DNA from: CAYSLC01 sp964431545 | GTDB lineage: Bacteria; Desulfobacterota; Desulfobacteria; Desulfobacterales; JAABSP01 | Direction of reading: 5' to 3' | Length of the DNA: 11,608 nt | Assembly (NCBI GenBank): GCA_964431545.1 | Contig: CAYSLC010000178.1 | Coordinates: 1 to 11,608, forward strand | Part shown: positions 1 to 6,909 of the stretch, in pieces | Layout: each line of letters starts with the position of its first letter | Numbering within the stretch: position 1 is the stretch's first letter | Position numbers and translations under genes: made by a program | Notes under the pieces: generated by a model | What the model saw: only the letters and a program-made list of their open reading frames with translations | Database searches by the model: none | What the model was told of the DNA's origin: nothing

Positions 1-1
1 T

Positions 2-469
2 CTGGACGACGGGGTCCTGGAGAAGTACGGCGTGGGCCTCTACGAGTCCGAGGAGGCGTCGGAGCGGACCATCCGCAAGTCGACCTACCTGGACGCGGGC
101 CAGACCGAAGCGGCCCTCATCGCGCCCCTCTCCTTCTTCACCGAGACCCCACAGGTGGTGGTCTTCACGGCCGACGCCGAGCAGGTCATGTGGCTGCTCT
201 ACGCCGTCAACTACCGACGGGGCGGCCGCATGGACCTCCCCCAGTCCGGCGGGGCCCTGGGCGGCTGCGCCGACATCACCGCCCTTCCCATGACCACCGG
301 AGAGCCCAACATCACCTTCCTGGGCCTGGGGTGCCGGGTCAAATCGGCCGTCGGCCCCCGCGACCTCATGATGGGCGTTGCCGGCGGGGATATCCCCATG
401 ATCGCCGACCACATCCACAAGATGGCCAAGCCGATCGGGATGCTCAAAAAGCAGGGCCCGCGGGGATAA
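2..469 (+). CDS. DUF169 family protein, 3' part
   Basis: The reading frame is open from the window edge, so the N-terminus lies outside; 155 residues are visible. The stretch with GGALGGCADITALPM, followed by NITFLGLGCR and a C-terminal DIPMIADHIHKMAKPIG helix, looks like the C-terminal half of the DUF169 family (COG2043), which is common in anaerobes and archaea and has no settled biochemical role. A GTG at position 32 is inside the conserved domain and should not be taken as the start. There is no signal peptide or membrane segment in the visible part, so it is probably cytoplasmic. It ends 7 bases before the next ORF on the same strand. Family assignment is from recognition of sequence style, not a search. 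Confidence 0.75.
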   Translation: MDDGVLEKYGVGLYESEEASERTIRKSTYLDAGQTEAALIAPLSFFTETPQVVVFTADAEQVMWLLYAVNYRRGGRMDLPQSGGALGGCADITALPMTTGEPNITFLGLGCRVKSAVGPRDLMMGVAGGDIPMIADHIHKMAKPIGMLKKQGPRG

Positions 470-476
470 CGACCGT

Positions 477-725
477 ATGAGCAACCATCCCCTCTCCAGG
501 CCGACTTCCCTCGAAATCGATCCCTTCGCGGTCGAGGCCGCCCGACTGGAAGCGGAGAATCGCCGGCTCCGGGCGAAACTCGGCCACTACCCGGAGCAGG
601 GAGCCGATGAGATCCCGGAGCCCGCACGGTTCGTCTATCTGGAGGTGGCCGACCGCCGGCCGAGCATCACATGCCAGGGGATTGAAGCCCGAACGATCCC
701 TCGACCGGATCTATCCGGACAATGA
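477..725 (+). CDS. Small hypothetical protein with helical N-terminal segment
   Basis: This 82-residue ORF begins with ATG 7 bases after the DUF169 stop, so it could be translationally coupled to it; only a weak G-rich stretch (462-465) could act as ribosome binding site. Codons in the first 60 or so residues show the strong G/C third-position bias of neighbouring genes, while the last 20 codons do so much less, which hints at a frameshift or a degraded 3' end. Residues 18-37 (EAARLEAENRRLRAKLGHYP) are charged, leucine-spaced and likely a short amphipathic or coiled-coil helix. I do not recognise a family. It could be a real small gene, a remnant, or chance. Confidence 0.45.
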   Translation: MSNHPLSRPTSLEIDPFAVEAARLEAENRRLRAKLGHYPEQGADEIPEPARFVYLEVADRRPSITCQGIEARTIPRPDLSGQ

Positions 726-835
726 CGAGGGAAAACGCCGATAATCCCGCCGGGGCTTTCCGGGGGCCCGTCGAATAGAGACGGAGAAGGTCATTCCGTT
801 CCTAATTGTCCGAAGAGAAAGCAGTAAAACGAATC
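726..835. other. Short intergenic region between convergent genes
   Basis: These 110 bases separate the stop of the small plus-strand ORF from the stop of the ion channel gene. A weak CCGG/CCGG stem sits in the CCGGGGCTTTCCGG stretch (about 750-763), but there is no stable hairpin with a T-tract on either strand, so no terminator can be called. The base composition is visibly less GC-rich than the genes. Confidence 0.5.
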
Positions 836-1954
836 CTACCCCCATTCCCCGTCATCCTCGTCCTCGAAAAGATACGGCATCATCTCTTCTTTCGGGTACA
901 ACAGTGAGGTCGTGAAGGCCGCCACATAGGGGTACCACTGTTTCACGGAATCGATGTATCGCTCCCGTCCCGCTTCCCCGTCGGGGACCGTCGTGATTCC
1001 CTCCGCCGAAAGACGCCGCGCCACGTCTTGGTAGCGGCGCTCCCACAGCCGGATCTCCTGCTCCGACAATCGATGCTTGTCGACCGAGGCCCCTTCCGGG
1101 AGAAAGTTGAGGGATAGATGCTCCATCGTATGGGAGGAGGCGGACCATAGCTGATCCACGGCCGAGGAGCGGGTGACCTCTCCGTGGCGGTCGGGGTCGG
1201 GAACCGTTTTGAGGATGCTCGCCGTATCGAGCAGGATGAGCATGATCCTCGGCAGTGCGTAGTAGGTCTTCTTGAAGCGGAAATAATGGAGGATCGGATA
1301 GAACTCGTGCATCTCGCTCAGGTTCGCCATCTGTCCGGAAAGCGAGGAGAGCGCCAGCCGGAAGCCCTGAAAGTCCCCGCCGGCGGCGAGCCCGACCACG
1401 AACTGGGCGGGGTCGCCGGTCCGGTTCGTCTGGTGGTGGGCCTGAAGACCGAAGACGTTCCGCGCCCGGATCGCCTCGTAGATGGAGAGGATGTAGGTGA
1501 TGACCAGGGTGAAGAACGAAAACCCCAGCGCCGCCTTGAGAACCATCAGCACGCGATAGAAACCCGTCTGGGGCACCAGGTCCCCCGTGCCCAGCGTGGA
1601 GAAGCTGTACCCGCTGTAGTAGAGGGCGGCGGTGAAATCGGTGGGCGTGGAACCTTGGCTGGCCTGGATGGCGTCACCGAGTTCGGGCCAGATGATCAGG
1701 CCGAATCCCGCCACATAGAGGAGGATCCAGACGGAGGCGAGGATCACCACCAGCGCGGGACCGGTGAAGGAGAGAACCCCACCCCGGAGGGACGGCAGGA
1801 GGCGGGCCGCCCCCTGGAACATCCACCACACCGCCCGGTTGATGTACGGGCTGAGCAGTCCCTTTCCGCTCCGCGCATAGAGGACCGTCAGAAAGGTATC
1901 CATGAAGGCGGCCAGTACCAGGACCGTTCCCGCCGACTGTATCCAGATGTCCAT
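836..1954 (-). CDS. Ion channel family membrane protein (two-TM pore type)
   Basis: Start ATG at 1954 is chosen because GAGGAGGT lies 7 bases upstream (1962-1969); the frame stays open further upstream but that extension is low-complexity and lacks such a signal. The product is 372 residues. Hydrophobic segments lie at about residues 5-26, 65-92 and 132-163. Between the last two is a pore-helix-like stretch ending in STLGTGDL (119-126), in the place of the TVGYGD potassium filter of the Ion_trans_2 (PF07885) family. Residues 165-372 are a hydrophilic, presumably cytoplasmic domain ending in an acidic tail (EDEDDGEWG). It is likely a channel or channel-like protein of the inner membrane. Ion selectivity cannot be assumed because the filter tyrosine/phenylalanine is a threonine. 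It stands alone and is divergent from the sugar-acid operon, with no evident functional link. Confidence 0.8.
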   Translation of the reverse strand: MDIWIQSAGTVLVLAAFMDTFLTVLYARSGKGLLSPYINRAVWWMFQGAARLLPSLRGGVLSFTGPALVVILASVWILLYVAGFGLIIWPELGDAIQASQGSTPTDFTAALYYSGYSFSTLGTGDLVPQTGFYRVLMVLKAALGFSFFTLVITYILSIYEAIRARNVFGLQAHHQTNRTGDPAQFVVGLAAGGDFQGFRLALSSLSGQMANLSEMHEFYPILHYFRFKKTYYALPRIMLILLDTASILKTVPDPDRHGEVTRSSAVDQLWSASSHTMEHLSLNFLPEGASVDKHRLSEQEIRLWERRYQDVARRLSAEGITTVPDGEAGRERYIDSVKQWYPYVAAFTTSLLYPKEEMMPYLFEDEDDGEWG

Positions 1955-2206
1955 GTGTTCGACCTCCTCATGATGAATGGCGCCTTTGGGCACCGGCGAC
2001 CCTTGGTTCCACAGGCCGCCGCCCGTTGATCCGCGCCGGTTCGGTTTTCCCCAACAGGATAGGGAATACAGGCGTCCTTTCCCATGGGGTGGGAAGGGTA
2101 TAACCTTCGGAAAAGGGCAGTAGGTTCCCGGAGCATCCGTACGGGTTTCGGCCGGCGAACAGAGGCTCCCCCGCAACCGCCCCGCGACCGGAGGTGAAAA
2201 AAAAGC

Positions 2207-2236
2207 TTGACTTCGGTCCCCGATTTCCTCTATCTG
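2207..2236 (+). promoter_or_regulatory. Sigma-70-type promoter for the regulator/TRAP/sugar-acid operon
   Basis: A -35 box TTGACT (2207-2212) is followed after 18 bases by TATCTG (2231-2236), or after 17 by CTATCT. It is preceded by an eight-base A-run that could act as an UP element. Transcription would start near 2243, which is only about 11 bases before the first ATG of the regulator; this favours one of the later in-frame starts, or leader-poor translation. No experimental mapping is implied. Confidence 0.5.
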
Positions 2237-2246
2237 GTTAACCAGA
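2233..2246. promoter_or_regulatory. Perfect 14-bp palindrome, likely GntR/FadR operator
   Basis: TCTGGTTAACCAGA is a perfect palindrome. Its TGGT-ACCA halves resemble sites of FadR-subfamily regulators, and the even, two-base-centre spacing resembles the TTGGTATACCAA sites of the hexuronate regulators ExuR/UxuR more than the TGGTnnnACCA sites of FadR. It overlaps the proposed -10 box and lies just upstream of a gene encoding a FadR-family protein, so autorepression by steric blocking is the simple reading. I found no second perfect copy in the window. Confidence 0.65.
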
Positions 2247-2253
2247 GACCAAA

Positions 2254-3030
2254 ATGGCAGATCACCACCATTCGCAGGATCCCATGGCGGAACAGAGACC
2301 CATGACCGAACCACCCGATGTCATCGCCCACTTCAGCGAGATCGAAGTCAAGAAGCCCTCCGACTACATCATCCAGCAGATCCGGGACCTGATCTCTTCG
2401 GGGGTCCTCAACCCCGGGGACCGGCTCCCCTCGGAACGGATTCTGGCCGAACGGTTCGGGGTGGGACGGGGCCACGTGCGGGAGGCGATCAAGAAGCTGG
2501 AGTTCTATGGGATCCTCCGGACCCTGCCCCAGAGCGGGACCGTGGTGGCCAGCCTGGGGGTGGTGGCCCTGGAGGGGCTCATCGCCAACGTCATCGGGCT
2601 GGAGAAGGACGACTGGGAGTCGCTCATCGAGACCCGGGCCCTGCTGGAGATCCATGCGGCCCGGCTCACCGCCTCCCGGGCCACGGACCCGGAGATCGAG
2701 GCGCTTCGAAAACTCCACGACACGTTCGTGGACCAGGTGAACCGGGGGGTGGACGGTCTCGACGAGGACATGCTCTTCCACCTGAAGATCGCGGAACTCT
2801 CCAAAAACGCGGTGCTCCGGTCCCTGGTGGGGCTGATCACCCCCGATATCCTCGCCCAGTCGAGCCGGATGAACACCTGCCGGGACGGCCGGTCCGGCGA
2901 GGCCCTGGGGGAGCACGGGGAGATCATGGCGGCCATCGGCCGCAGGGATCCGGAAGACGCCGAAGCCGCCATGCGGCGCCACATGAGCCGCACCATGGCC
3001 TTGCGGCTCGACCGCGGGGAAAGGGGGTGA
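2254..3030 (+). CDS. FadR-subfamily GntR transcriptional regulator
   Basis: The 258-residue product has an N-terminal winged helix (about residues 34-100) with the GntR signature GDRLPSERILAERFGVGRGHVREAIKKLE and the wing TLPQSGTVV. A C-terminal FCD effector domain follows. Candidate FCD metal ligands are D172, H176, H221 and H243, with spacings (4, 45, 22) typical of metal-binding FCD domains that sense carboxylic acids. It probably represses the downstream transporter and enzyme genes until a sugar acid binds. The start is uncertain: ATG 2254 has no good ribosome binding site and lies very close to the expected transcription start; ATG 2284 (AGGA at 2276-2279) and ATG 2302 are also in frame and precede the conserved domain. 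The first 16 residues, with HHH, are probably dispensable. Confidence 0.9.
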   Translation: MADHHHSQDPMAEQRPMTEPPDVIAHFSEIEVKKPSDYIIQQIRDLISSGVLNPGDRLPSERILAERFGVGRGHVREAIKKLEFYGILRTLPQSGTVVASLGVVALEGLIANVIGLEKDDWESLIETRALLEIHAARLTASRATDPEIEALRKLHDTFVDQVNRGVDGLDEDMLFHLKIAELSKNAVLRSLVGLITPDILAQSSRMNTCRDGRSGEALGEHGEIMAAIGRRDPEDAEAAMRRHMSRTMALRLDRGERG

Positions 3031-3116
3031 GCGCCCACACGGACGTCCATTGAACCGGAAGGGAGGCTTCCACCTTCCCTGCAAACCATCCATAACCGGG
3101 AACAAGGAGGAATGTC

Positions 3117-4109
3117 ATGAACGGGAAACGGTTTTTCACGCTGGCCCTCTGCCTGGCCCTGGCGGTGATCCTCGCCGGACCGGCCGCGGCGGAGAAGAAG
3201 GACATCAAGCTCTCCCACACCCACCAGGCCGACTTCGCATCCGAGATCCACATGGCCGCCTGGACCTTCAAAAACTACGTCAACGAACATTCCGACACCC
3301 TGGAGGTGAAGATCTACGCCGCCAACGCCCTGGGGGAGGAACGGGACGTCTACGAAGGGATCCAGCTGGGGGCCGGAGCCAGCTGCGTCATCAGCGGCAC
3401 CGCCATCCTCAACAACTTCAGCAAAAAGGTCGGCGTCCTCGACCTGCCCTTCCTGTGGCAGGGGTACGGCCACGTCCACCAGGTCCTGGACGGCCCCGTG
3501 GGAGAAAATCTGGCCGCCGAGCTGGAGAAGTCCGGCTTCAAGGTCCTGGCCTGGATGGACAGCTGGGGGTACCGGAACGTGGTCACCTCCAAGAAGGAGG
3601 TCACCAAGCCCGAGGACCTCAAGGGGCTCAAGATCCGGACCATCCCCACCCCCATCTACGTGGAGGCGATCAACGCCATGGGGGCCAACGCCACTCCCAT
3701 GCCCTTCGGCGAGGTCTACACGGCCATGCAGACCGGCGTTCTCGACGGATTCGAGCACGGGGCCTCCATCGTCAAGGCCAACAAGTTCTATGAGGTGGCC
3801 AAGTACATCGCCCTGACCCGCCATCTCTTCGGCCCCCTGGTCTTCGTCTTCTCCCAGAAGGAGTGGGCCGGCCTCACCCCCGAGGAGCGGCAGGTGGTCA
3901 TGGACGGCGCCATGCTGGCGCGGGATGTCCAGCGGGGGCTGGCGCCGATCCGGGAGCAGGAGGCCCTCGATTTCCTGAAGGGCAAGGGCATGGTCATCAA
4001 CGACATCGATACCAGGCCGTTCCAGAAGAAGGCGGCGGATATCCAGGACAAGATCGCCAAGGAACTCGGCGCGACCGATCTTCTGGAGAAGATCCGGAAG
4101 GCCCAATAG
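3117..4109 (+). CDS. dctP: TRAP transporter solute-binding protein, DctP family
   Basis: This 330-residue periplasmic protein captures an organic acid and hands it to the TRAP permease. A textbook signal peptide (NGKRFF, hydrophobic core, AAA before E26) occupies residues 1-25. The family hallmark runs from GLKIRTIPTPIYVEAINAMG to PMPFGEVYTAMQTGVLDGFE (about 170-219). R174 is the conserved arginine that salt-bridges the ligand carboxylate, and R153 (GYRN) is a likely second contact. ATG 3117 has AAGGAGG six bases upstream, the strongest ribosome site in the operon. It lies 86 bases after the regulator gene. No palindrome like the upstream operator is seen in that gap, so it is probably read from the regulator promoter. 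The ligand cannot be read from sequence; context suggests a hexuronate or aldonate/ketoaldonate. Confidence 0.93.
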   Translation: MNGKRFFTLALCLALAVILAGPAAAEKKDIKLSHTHQADFASEIHMAAWTFKNYVNEHSDTLEVKIYAANALGEERDVYEGIQLGAGASCVISGTAILNNFSKKVGVLDLPFLWQGYGHVHQVLDGPVGENLAAELEKSGFKVLAWMDSWGYRNVVTSKKEVTKPEDLKGLKIRTIPTPIYVEAINAMGANATPMPFGEVYTAMQTGVLDGFEHGASIVKANKFYEVAKYIALTRHLFGPLVFVFSQKEWAGLTPEERQVVMDGAMLARDVQRGLAPIREQEALDFLKGKGMVINDIDTRPFQKKAADIQDKIAKELGATDLLEKIRKAQ

Positions 4110-4119
4110 AACCGTTGCC

Positions 4120-4164
4120 GGGACCGGTGGGGCCGGGGATCGTCACCCCGGCCCCACCGGTCCC
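4120..4164 (+). terminator. Strong 19-bp hairpin between dctP and dctQ (no T-tract)
   Basis: Bases 4120-4138 and 4146-4164 form a perfect 19-bp GC-rich stem with a 7-base loop (ATCGTCA). It starts 10 bases after the dctP stop. It is followed by CTGAATTCG and not by a run of T, so it is not a standard intrinsic terminator. Such structures after binding-protein genes commonly protect the upstream mRNA from 3' exonucleases or partly terminate transcription, giving more binding protein than permease. That role here is inferred; the structure itself is directly visible. Confidence 0.75.
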
Positions 4165-4198
4165 CTGAATTCGACCGCCGGTGGTGCCGGAGCCCCTG

Positions 4199-4708
4199 AT
4201 GCGAAAAAACCCCCTGACATGGATCGACCGGAGCGTGGAGGCGCTGATCTTCATCCTGTTTGCCGCCATGGTGGTGGTGGGCGGCCTCCAGGTCTTCAAC
4301 CGTTTCGTCCTCAACCAGTCGTTGAGCTGGAGCGAGGAGTTCCAGAAGTACGCCCACATCTGGATCATCTTCCTGACCATCCCGGTGGGGTACAACCGGG
4401 CCTCCCACATCGGCATGCGGCTTTTGGTGGACAAGCTCCCGGCGCGGCTCCGGAAGATCCTCATCTACGTCAACGATCTCCTCTGGCTCGCCCTGGGGGC
4501 CAGCGTGGTGGTCTTCACCCTCCACATCATGCGGGTGGCGCGGTTCCAGACCAGCTCCAGCCTGCGGCTCCGGATGGACTACGTCTATTTCGGGCTGGTG
4601 CTGGGCGGGTCGTACCTGATCCTGTCCGCCCTGCGGAAGATCGTGGGCCGGGTTCGGGGCGGCGGGGTCGAGGTGGACCTCTCCCGGTCCTCGGCCTCCC
4701 TGGAGTGA
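4199..4708 (+). CDS. dctQ: TRAP transporter small permease, DctQ family
   Basis: The start is placed at ATG 4199 because GGAG (4189-4192) lies six bases upstream; a GTG at 4181 is in frame but gives only six extra residues. The 169-residue product has four hydrophobic helices at about residues 13-34, 48-68, 87-110 and 127-146. The DctQ hallmark NRFVLNQSLSWSEEFQKYAHIW follows helix 1, and the VGYNRASHIGM stretch precedes the central loop. In the family this subunit sits in the inner membrane with the large permease and helps dock the binding protein. It is separate from dctM here, not fused. The gap to dctM is 16 bases, which fits co-transcription. Confidence 0.92.
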   Translation: MRKNPLTWIDRSVEALIFILFAAMVVVGGLQVFNRFVLNQSLSWSEEFQKYAHIWIIFLTIPVGYNRASHIGMRLLVDKLPARLRKILIYVNDLLWLALGASVVVFTLHIMRVARFQTSSSLRLRMDYVYFGLVLGGSYLILSALRKIVGRVRGGGVEVDLSRSSASLE

Positions 4709-4724
4709 GCGTGGAGGCAATGGC

Positions 4725-6017
4725 ATGCTGATCGGACTCTTCGTGGCGCTGATCCTGTTGATCCTCTTCGGGGTGCCGGTGCTGCTGGCCATCGGGGTGG
4801 TGGCCCTCACCGGGGTGCTTTTGGTGGAGGCCCTGGTGCCGGCCATGTTTCCCCAGAAGATGTTCACCATGCTCGACTCCTTCAGCCTCCTGGCCATGCC
4901 CTACTTCATCCTGGCCGGGGAGCTGATGGCCCGGGGCGGCTTGAGCAAGAAGCTGGTGGAGTTCGCCGAGACGGTGGTGGGCCACCTGCGCGGAGGCCTC
5001 GGCCACGCTGCGGTGGTGGCGAGCATGGTCTTCGCCGGGGTCTCCGGCTCGTCGGTGGCCGACACCTCGGCCATCGGCTCGATCCTGATCCCCTCCATGA
5101 AGGAGCGGGGATACAAGCCGGGATTCGCCGCGTCGCTTCTGGCCTCCGCCGGAACCATCGGCCCCATCATCCCCCCGAGCATGACCATGATCGTCTACGG
5201 CTCCATGGCCGGGGTCTCCATCGGCGGCCTCTTCCTGGCCGGGATCATCCCCGGGATCCTGGTGGGGGCGGGGCTGATGGTCACCATTTACATCCACTCC
5301 CATCTCAAAGGCTTTCCGGAGCTTCGGGGGACCACCGGGCGGTTCGACGCCATGGGGGTGATCCGGGCCGCCGGACGGGTCTGGGTGGCCCTGGTGGCGC
5401 CGCTCATCATCCTGGGGGGCATCCTGGGCGGGGTCTTCACCGCCACGGAGGCGGGGGTGGTGGCCTGCTTCTACTCCTTCATCGTCAGTTTCTTCATCTA
5501 CCGGACGGTCCGGTGGCGGGACATCTTCAAGATCCTGGTGGACGCCGCCGTCACCACCACCATGGTGGTGGGGATCATCTCGGTGGCCGGGGCCTTCGGA
5601 TGGCTGCTCGCCTACCTCGACTTCAACGACGTGGTCATGGCGCTCATCCGGGGGATCAGCCAAAATCCCATGGTGGTCCTGCTGATCCTCATCTTCACCA
5701 TGCTCTTTTTGACCATGTTCGTGGAGTCCCTGGCCATCCTGGTCATCCTGGTTCCGGTGGCGGTCTACGTGAGCAAGGCGTACGGGTTCGACCAGTACCA
5801 CTTCGGCCTGCTGATGGTCATGGCCACCCAGATCGGTGCCACCACCCCGCCGGTGGCGGTGCTCCTCTTCGTGGCCACCAGCATCGCCGAGACCAGTTAC
5901 GACCAGACCCTGCGGTACTGTCTGCCGTTCGTGCTGACCCTGATCCTGGTGATGTTGCTGGTGGCCTTCTTCCCCCCGGCGGCGAGCTGGATTCCGGGCC
6001 GGTTCCTCGGCCCCTGA
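4725..6017 (+). CDS. dctM: TRAP transporter large permease, DctM family
   Basis: This 430-residue inner-membrane protein is the sodium-coupled transport channel of the TRAP system. ATG 4725 has GGAGG seven bases upstream. About twelve hydrophobic segments are visible. The signature GVSGSSVADTSAIG (residues 105-118) and AGTIGPIIPPSMTMIVYG (142-159) are the conserved DctM hairpin and ion-site regions; the C-terminal half repeats the pattern around TQIGATTPPVAVLLFVATSIA. Length is normal for the family (about 425-430). It follows dctQ directly and is separated from the isomerase gene by 35 bases, so the transporter and enzymes look like one transcription unit. Confidence 0.95.
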   Translation: MLIGLFVALILLILFGVPVLLAIGVVALTGVLLVEALVPAMFPQKMFTMLDSFSLLAMPYFILAGELMARGGLSKKLVEFAETVVGHLRGGLGHAAVVASMVFAGVSGSSVADTSAIGSILIPSMKERGYKPGFAASLLASAGTIGPIIPPSMTMIVYGSMAGVSIGGLFLAGIIPGILVGAGLMVTIYIHSHLKGFPELRGTTGRFDAMGVIRAAGRVWVALVAPLIILGGILGGVFTATEAGVVACFYSFIVSFFIYRTVRWRDIFKILVDAAVTTTMVVGIISVAGAFGWLLAYLDFNDVVMALIRGISQNPMVVLLILIFTMLFLTMFVESLAILVILVPVAVYVSKAYGFDQYHFGLLMVMATQIGATTPPVAVLLFVATSIAETSYDQTLRYCLPFVLTLILVMLLVAFFPPAASWIPGRFLGP

Positions 6018-6028
6018 TCCGTTTTTTT
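5996..6028 (+). terminator. Weak hairpin plus T-run at the dctM/isomerase junction
   Basis: GGGCCG (5996-6001) pairs with CGGCCC (6008-6013), extendable by a G-T pair, at the very end of dctM. A run of seven T follows at 6022-6028, but eight bases separate it from the stem, too far for an efficient intrinsic terminator. It may cause slight attenuation between transporter and enzyme genes, or nothing. Confidence 0.25.
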
Positions 6029-6052
6029 GGATACCCAATCAAAGGAGCGACC

Positions 6053-6901
6053 GTGGCTGAGATCATCCGCGCATACGACAACGGCAACCGGCCGATCATC
6101 GACGGCCGGGGCCTGCTGGGCCTGACCTATTTCAACCTGCTTCGCCTGGACGCGGGAGCGGAGACCGCCCTGGCGGTGCCGGGGTTCGAGACGGTCTACG
6201 TCGTCCTCTCCGGCAACTGCGACATCCGGGCCGGGGACCGGACGTTCGAAGGCGTCGGACGGCGCGCGGACCTCTGGTCCGGCAAGGCCGATTCGGTCTA
6301 CGCCGGCCTGGCGCCCGTCGATATCCGGGCCAACGCCGACGGCACCGAGATCGCCGTGGCCGGGGGACGGTGGGAGACCCCCTTCGATCCGTTCCGGGTC
6401 CCGCCCGAGGAGGTCGATCTCGTGGAGGTGGGCTCCAACGAGACCAAGACCCGGCGCCGGATCTACCACATCCTGGGCCACAACGCCGCCGGGCGCGCCG
6501 GCAACCTCCTGGTGAGCGAACTCTACGCCGACGAAGGGTGCTGGTCCGGGTACCCGCCCCACAAGCACGACGAGGCACAGGGGGAGGAGGAGACCCCCTT
6601 CGAGGAGGCCTACCACTACCGATTCCGGCCGGAATCCGGGTTCGGGGCCCAGATCGTCTTCCAATCCGACGGCGCCTCCGAGGCGTTCATGACCCGAAAC
6701 GGCGACACCATCCTCCTGGACCGGGGGTACCACCCGACGGTCACCTCGCCGGGCCACGAGGAGTACATCTTCACCATCCTGGTGGGCAAGCAGGGCCGGT
6801 CCCTGGTCCAGTACTTCCACGACGACCACCGCCACCTCATGGACCGGTTTCCGGGGGTCGCCCAAATGCGGGAGAAGTTTCGTCAGCCGGAGAAATCGTA
6901 G
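6053..6901 (+). CDS. IolB-family aldose-ketose isomerase (5-deoxy-glucuronate isomerase-like)
   Basis: The start is GTG 6053, preceded by AAAGGAG (6041-6047) at five bases; the long upstream extension of this frame overlaps dctM and is not coding. The 282-residue product has the two-cupin layout of the KduI/IolB family. The metal site is visible: PPHKHDE with H170 and H172, a glutamate in PFEEAYHYRF (E184 or E185) and H227 in DRGYHPT. IolB converts 5-deoxy-D-glucuronate to 2-deoxy-5-keto-D-gluconate in inositol breakdown. No other inositol gene is in the window. The C-terminal region (VGKQGRSLVQYFHDDHRHLMD) is diverged from the NVMAGP-R-W pattern I expect in IolB. Its place before a gluconate 5-dehydrogenase suggests a hexuronate isomerase making 5-keto-D-gluconate. 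Family is secure; substrate is inference. Confidence 0.85.
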   Translation: MAEIIRAYDNGNRPIIDGRGLLGLTYFNLLRLDAGAETALAVPGFETVYVVLSGNCDIRAGDRTFEGVGRRADLWSGKADSVYAGLAPVDIRANADGTEIAVAGGRWETPFDPFRVPPEEVDLVEVGSNETKTRRRIYHILGHNAAGRAGNLLVSELYADEGCWSGYPPHKHDEAQGEEETPFEEAYHYRFRPESGFGAQIVFQSDGASEAFMTRNGDTILLDRGYHPTVTSPGHEEYIFTILVGKQGRSLVQYFHDDHRHLMDRFPGVAQMREKFRQPEKS

Positions 6902-6909
6902 GGGAGCCC

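Larger units (their letters stand above)
1955..2253. other. Divergent regulatory region, ion channel / fadR-type regulator
   Basis: This 299-base stretch separates the ion channel gene (minus) from the regulator gene (plus). It holds the ion channel ribosome binding site (1962-1969), a 9-bp hairpin with a 5-base loop (2076-2084 with 2090-2098, one G-T pair), an A-run (2197-2204), and the promoter and palindromic operator of the sugar-acid operon close to its right end. I see no convincing promoter for the ion channel gene and no full riboswitch. Short ORFs here lack ribosome binding sites. Confidence 0.55.

Noticed and set aside
2127..2200. A GGCTCCCCCGCAAC string resembling the conserved core of a cobalamin riboswitch.
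   Set aside because: The rest of the aptamer is absent: no GCCACTG-type B12 box or closing ACCTGCC element follows before the promoter, and the string lies upstream of the likely transcription start.
2233..2246. The palindrome as part of a transcription terminator or an attachment site.
   Set aside because: It overlaps a good -10 region next to a GntR-family gene, has no T-tract, and there are no integrase or mobile genes in the window.
1955..2314. N-terminal extension of the ion channel frame up to 2314.
   Set aside because: The extension would overlap the operon promoter, operator and the start of the regulator gene, has no conserved features, and the ribosome binding site is at 1962-1969.
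4527..6038. Very long minus-strand open frame across dctQ and dctM; similar long antisense frames occur over dctP, idnO, the kinase and gnd.
   Set aside because: These are a by-product of strong G/C third-position bias. Their translations are rich in H, G, P, R and D with no family motifs, and the plus-strand frames carry clear conserved motifs.
5513..6052. N-terminal extension of the isomerase frame into dctM.
   Set aside because: It overlaps dctM in another frame, is arginine/histidine/glycine-rich without motifs, and GTG 6053 has a proper ribosome binding site and fits the IolB family length.
6254..6901. The isomerase as KduI (5-keto-4-deoxyuronate isomerase).
   Set aside because: The SGYPPHKHDE, EEAYHYRF and GYHPTVTSPG pattern is of IolB type, and no pectin or alginate lyase or kduD-type context is present.
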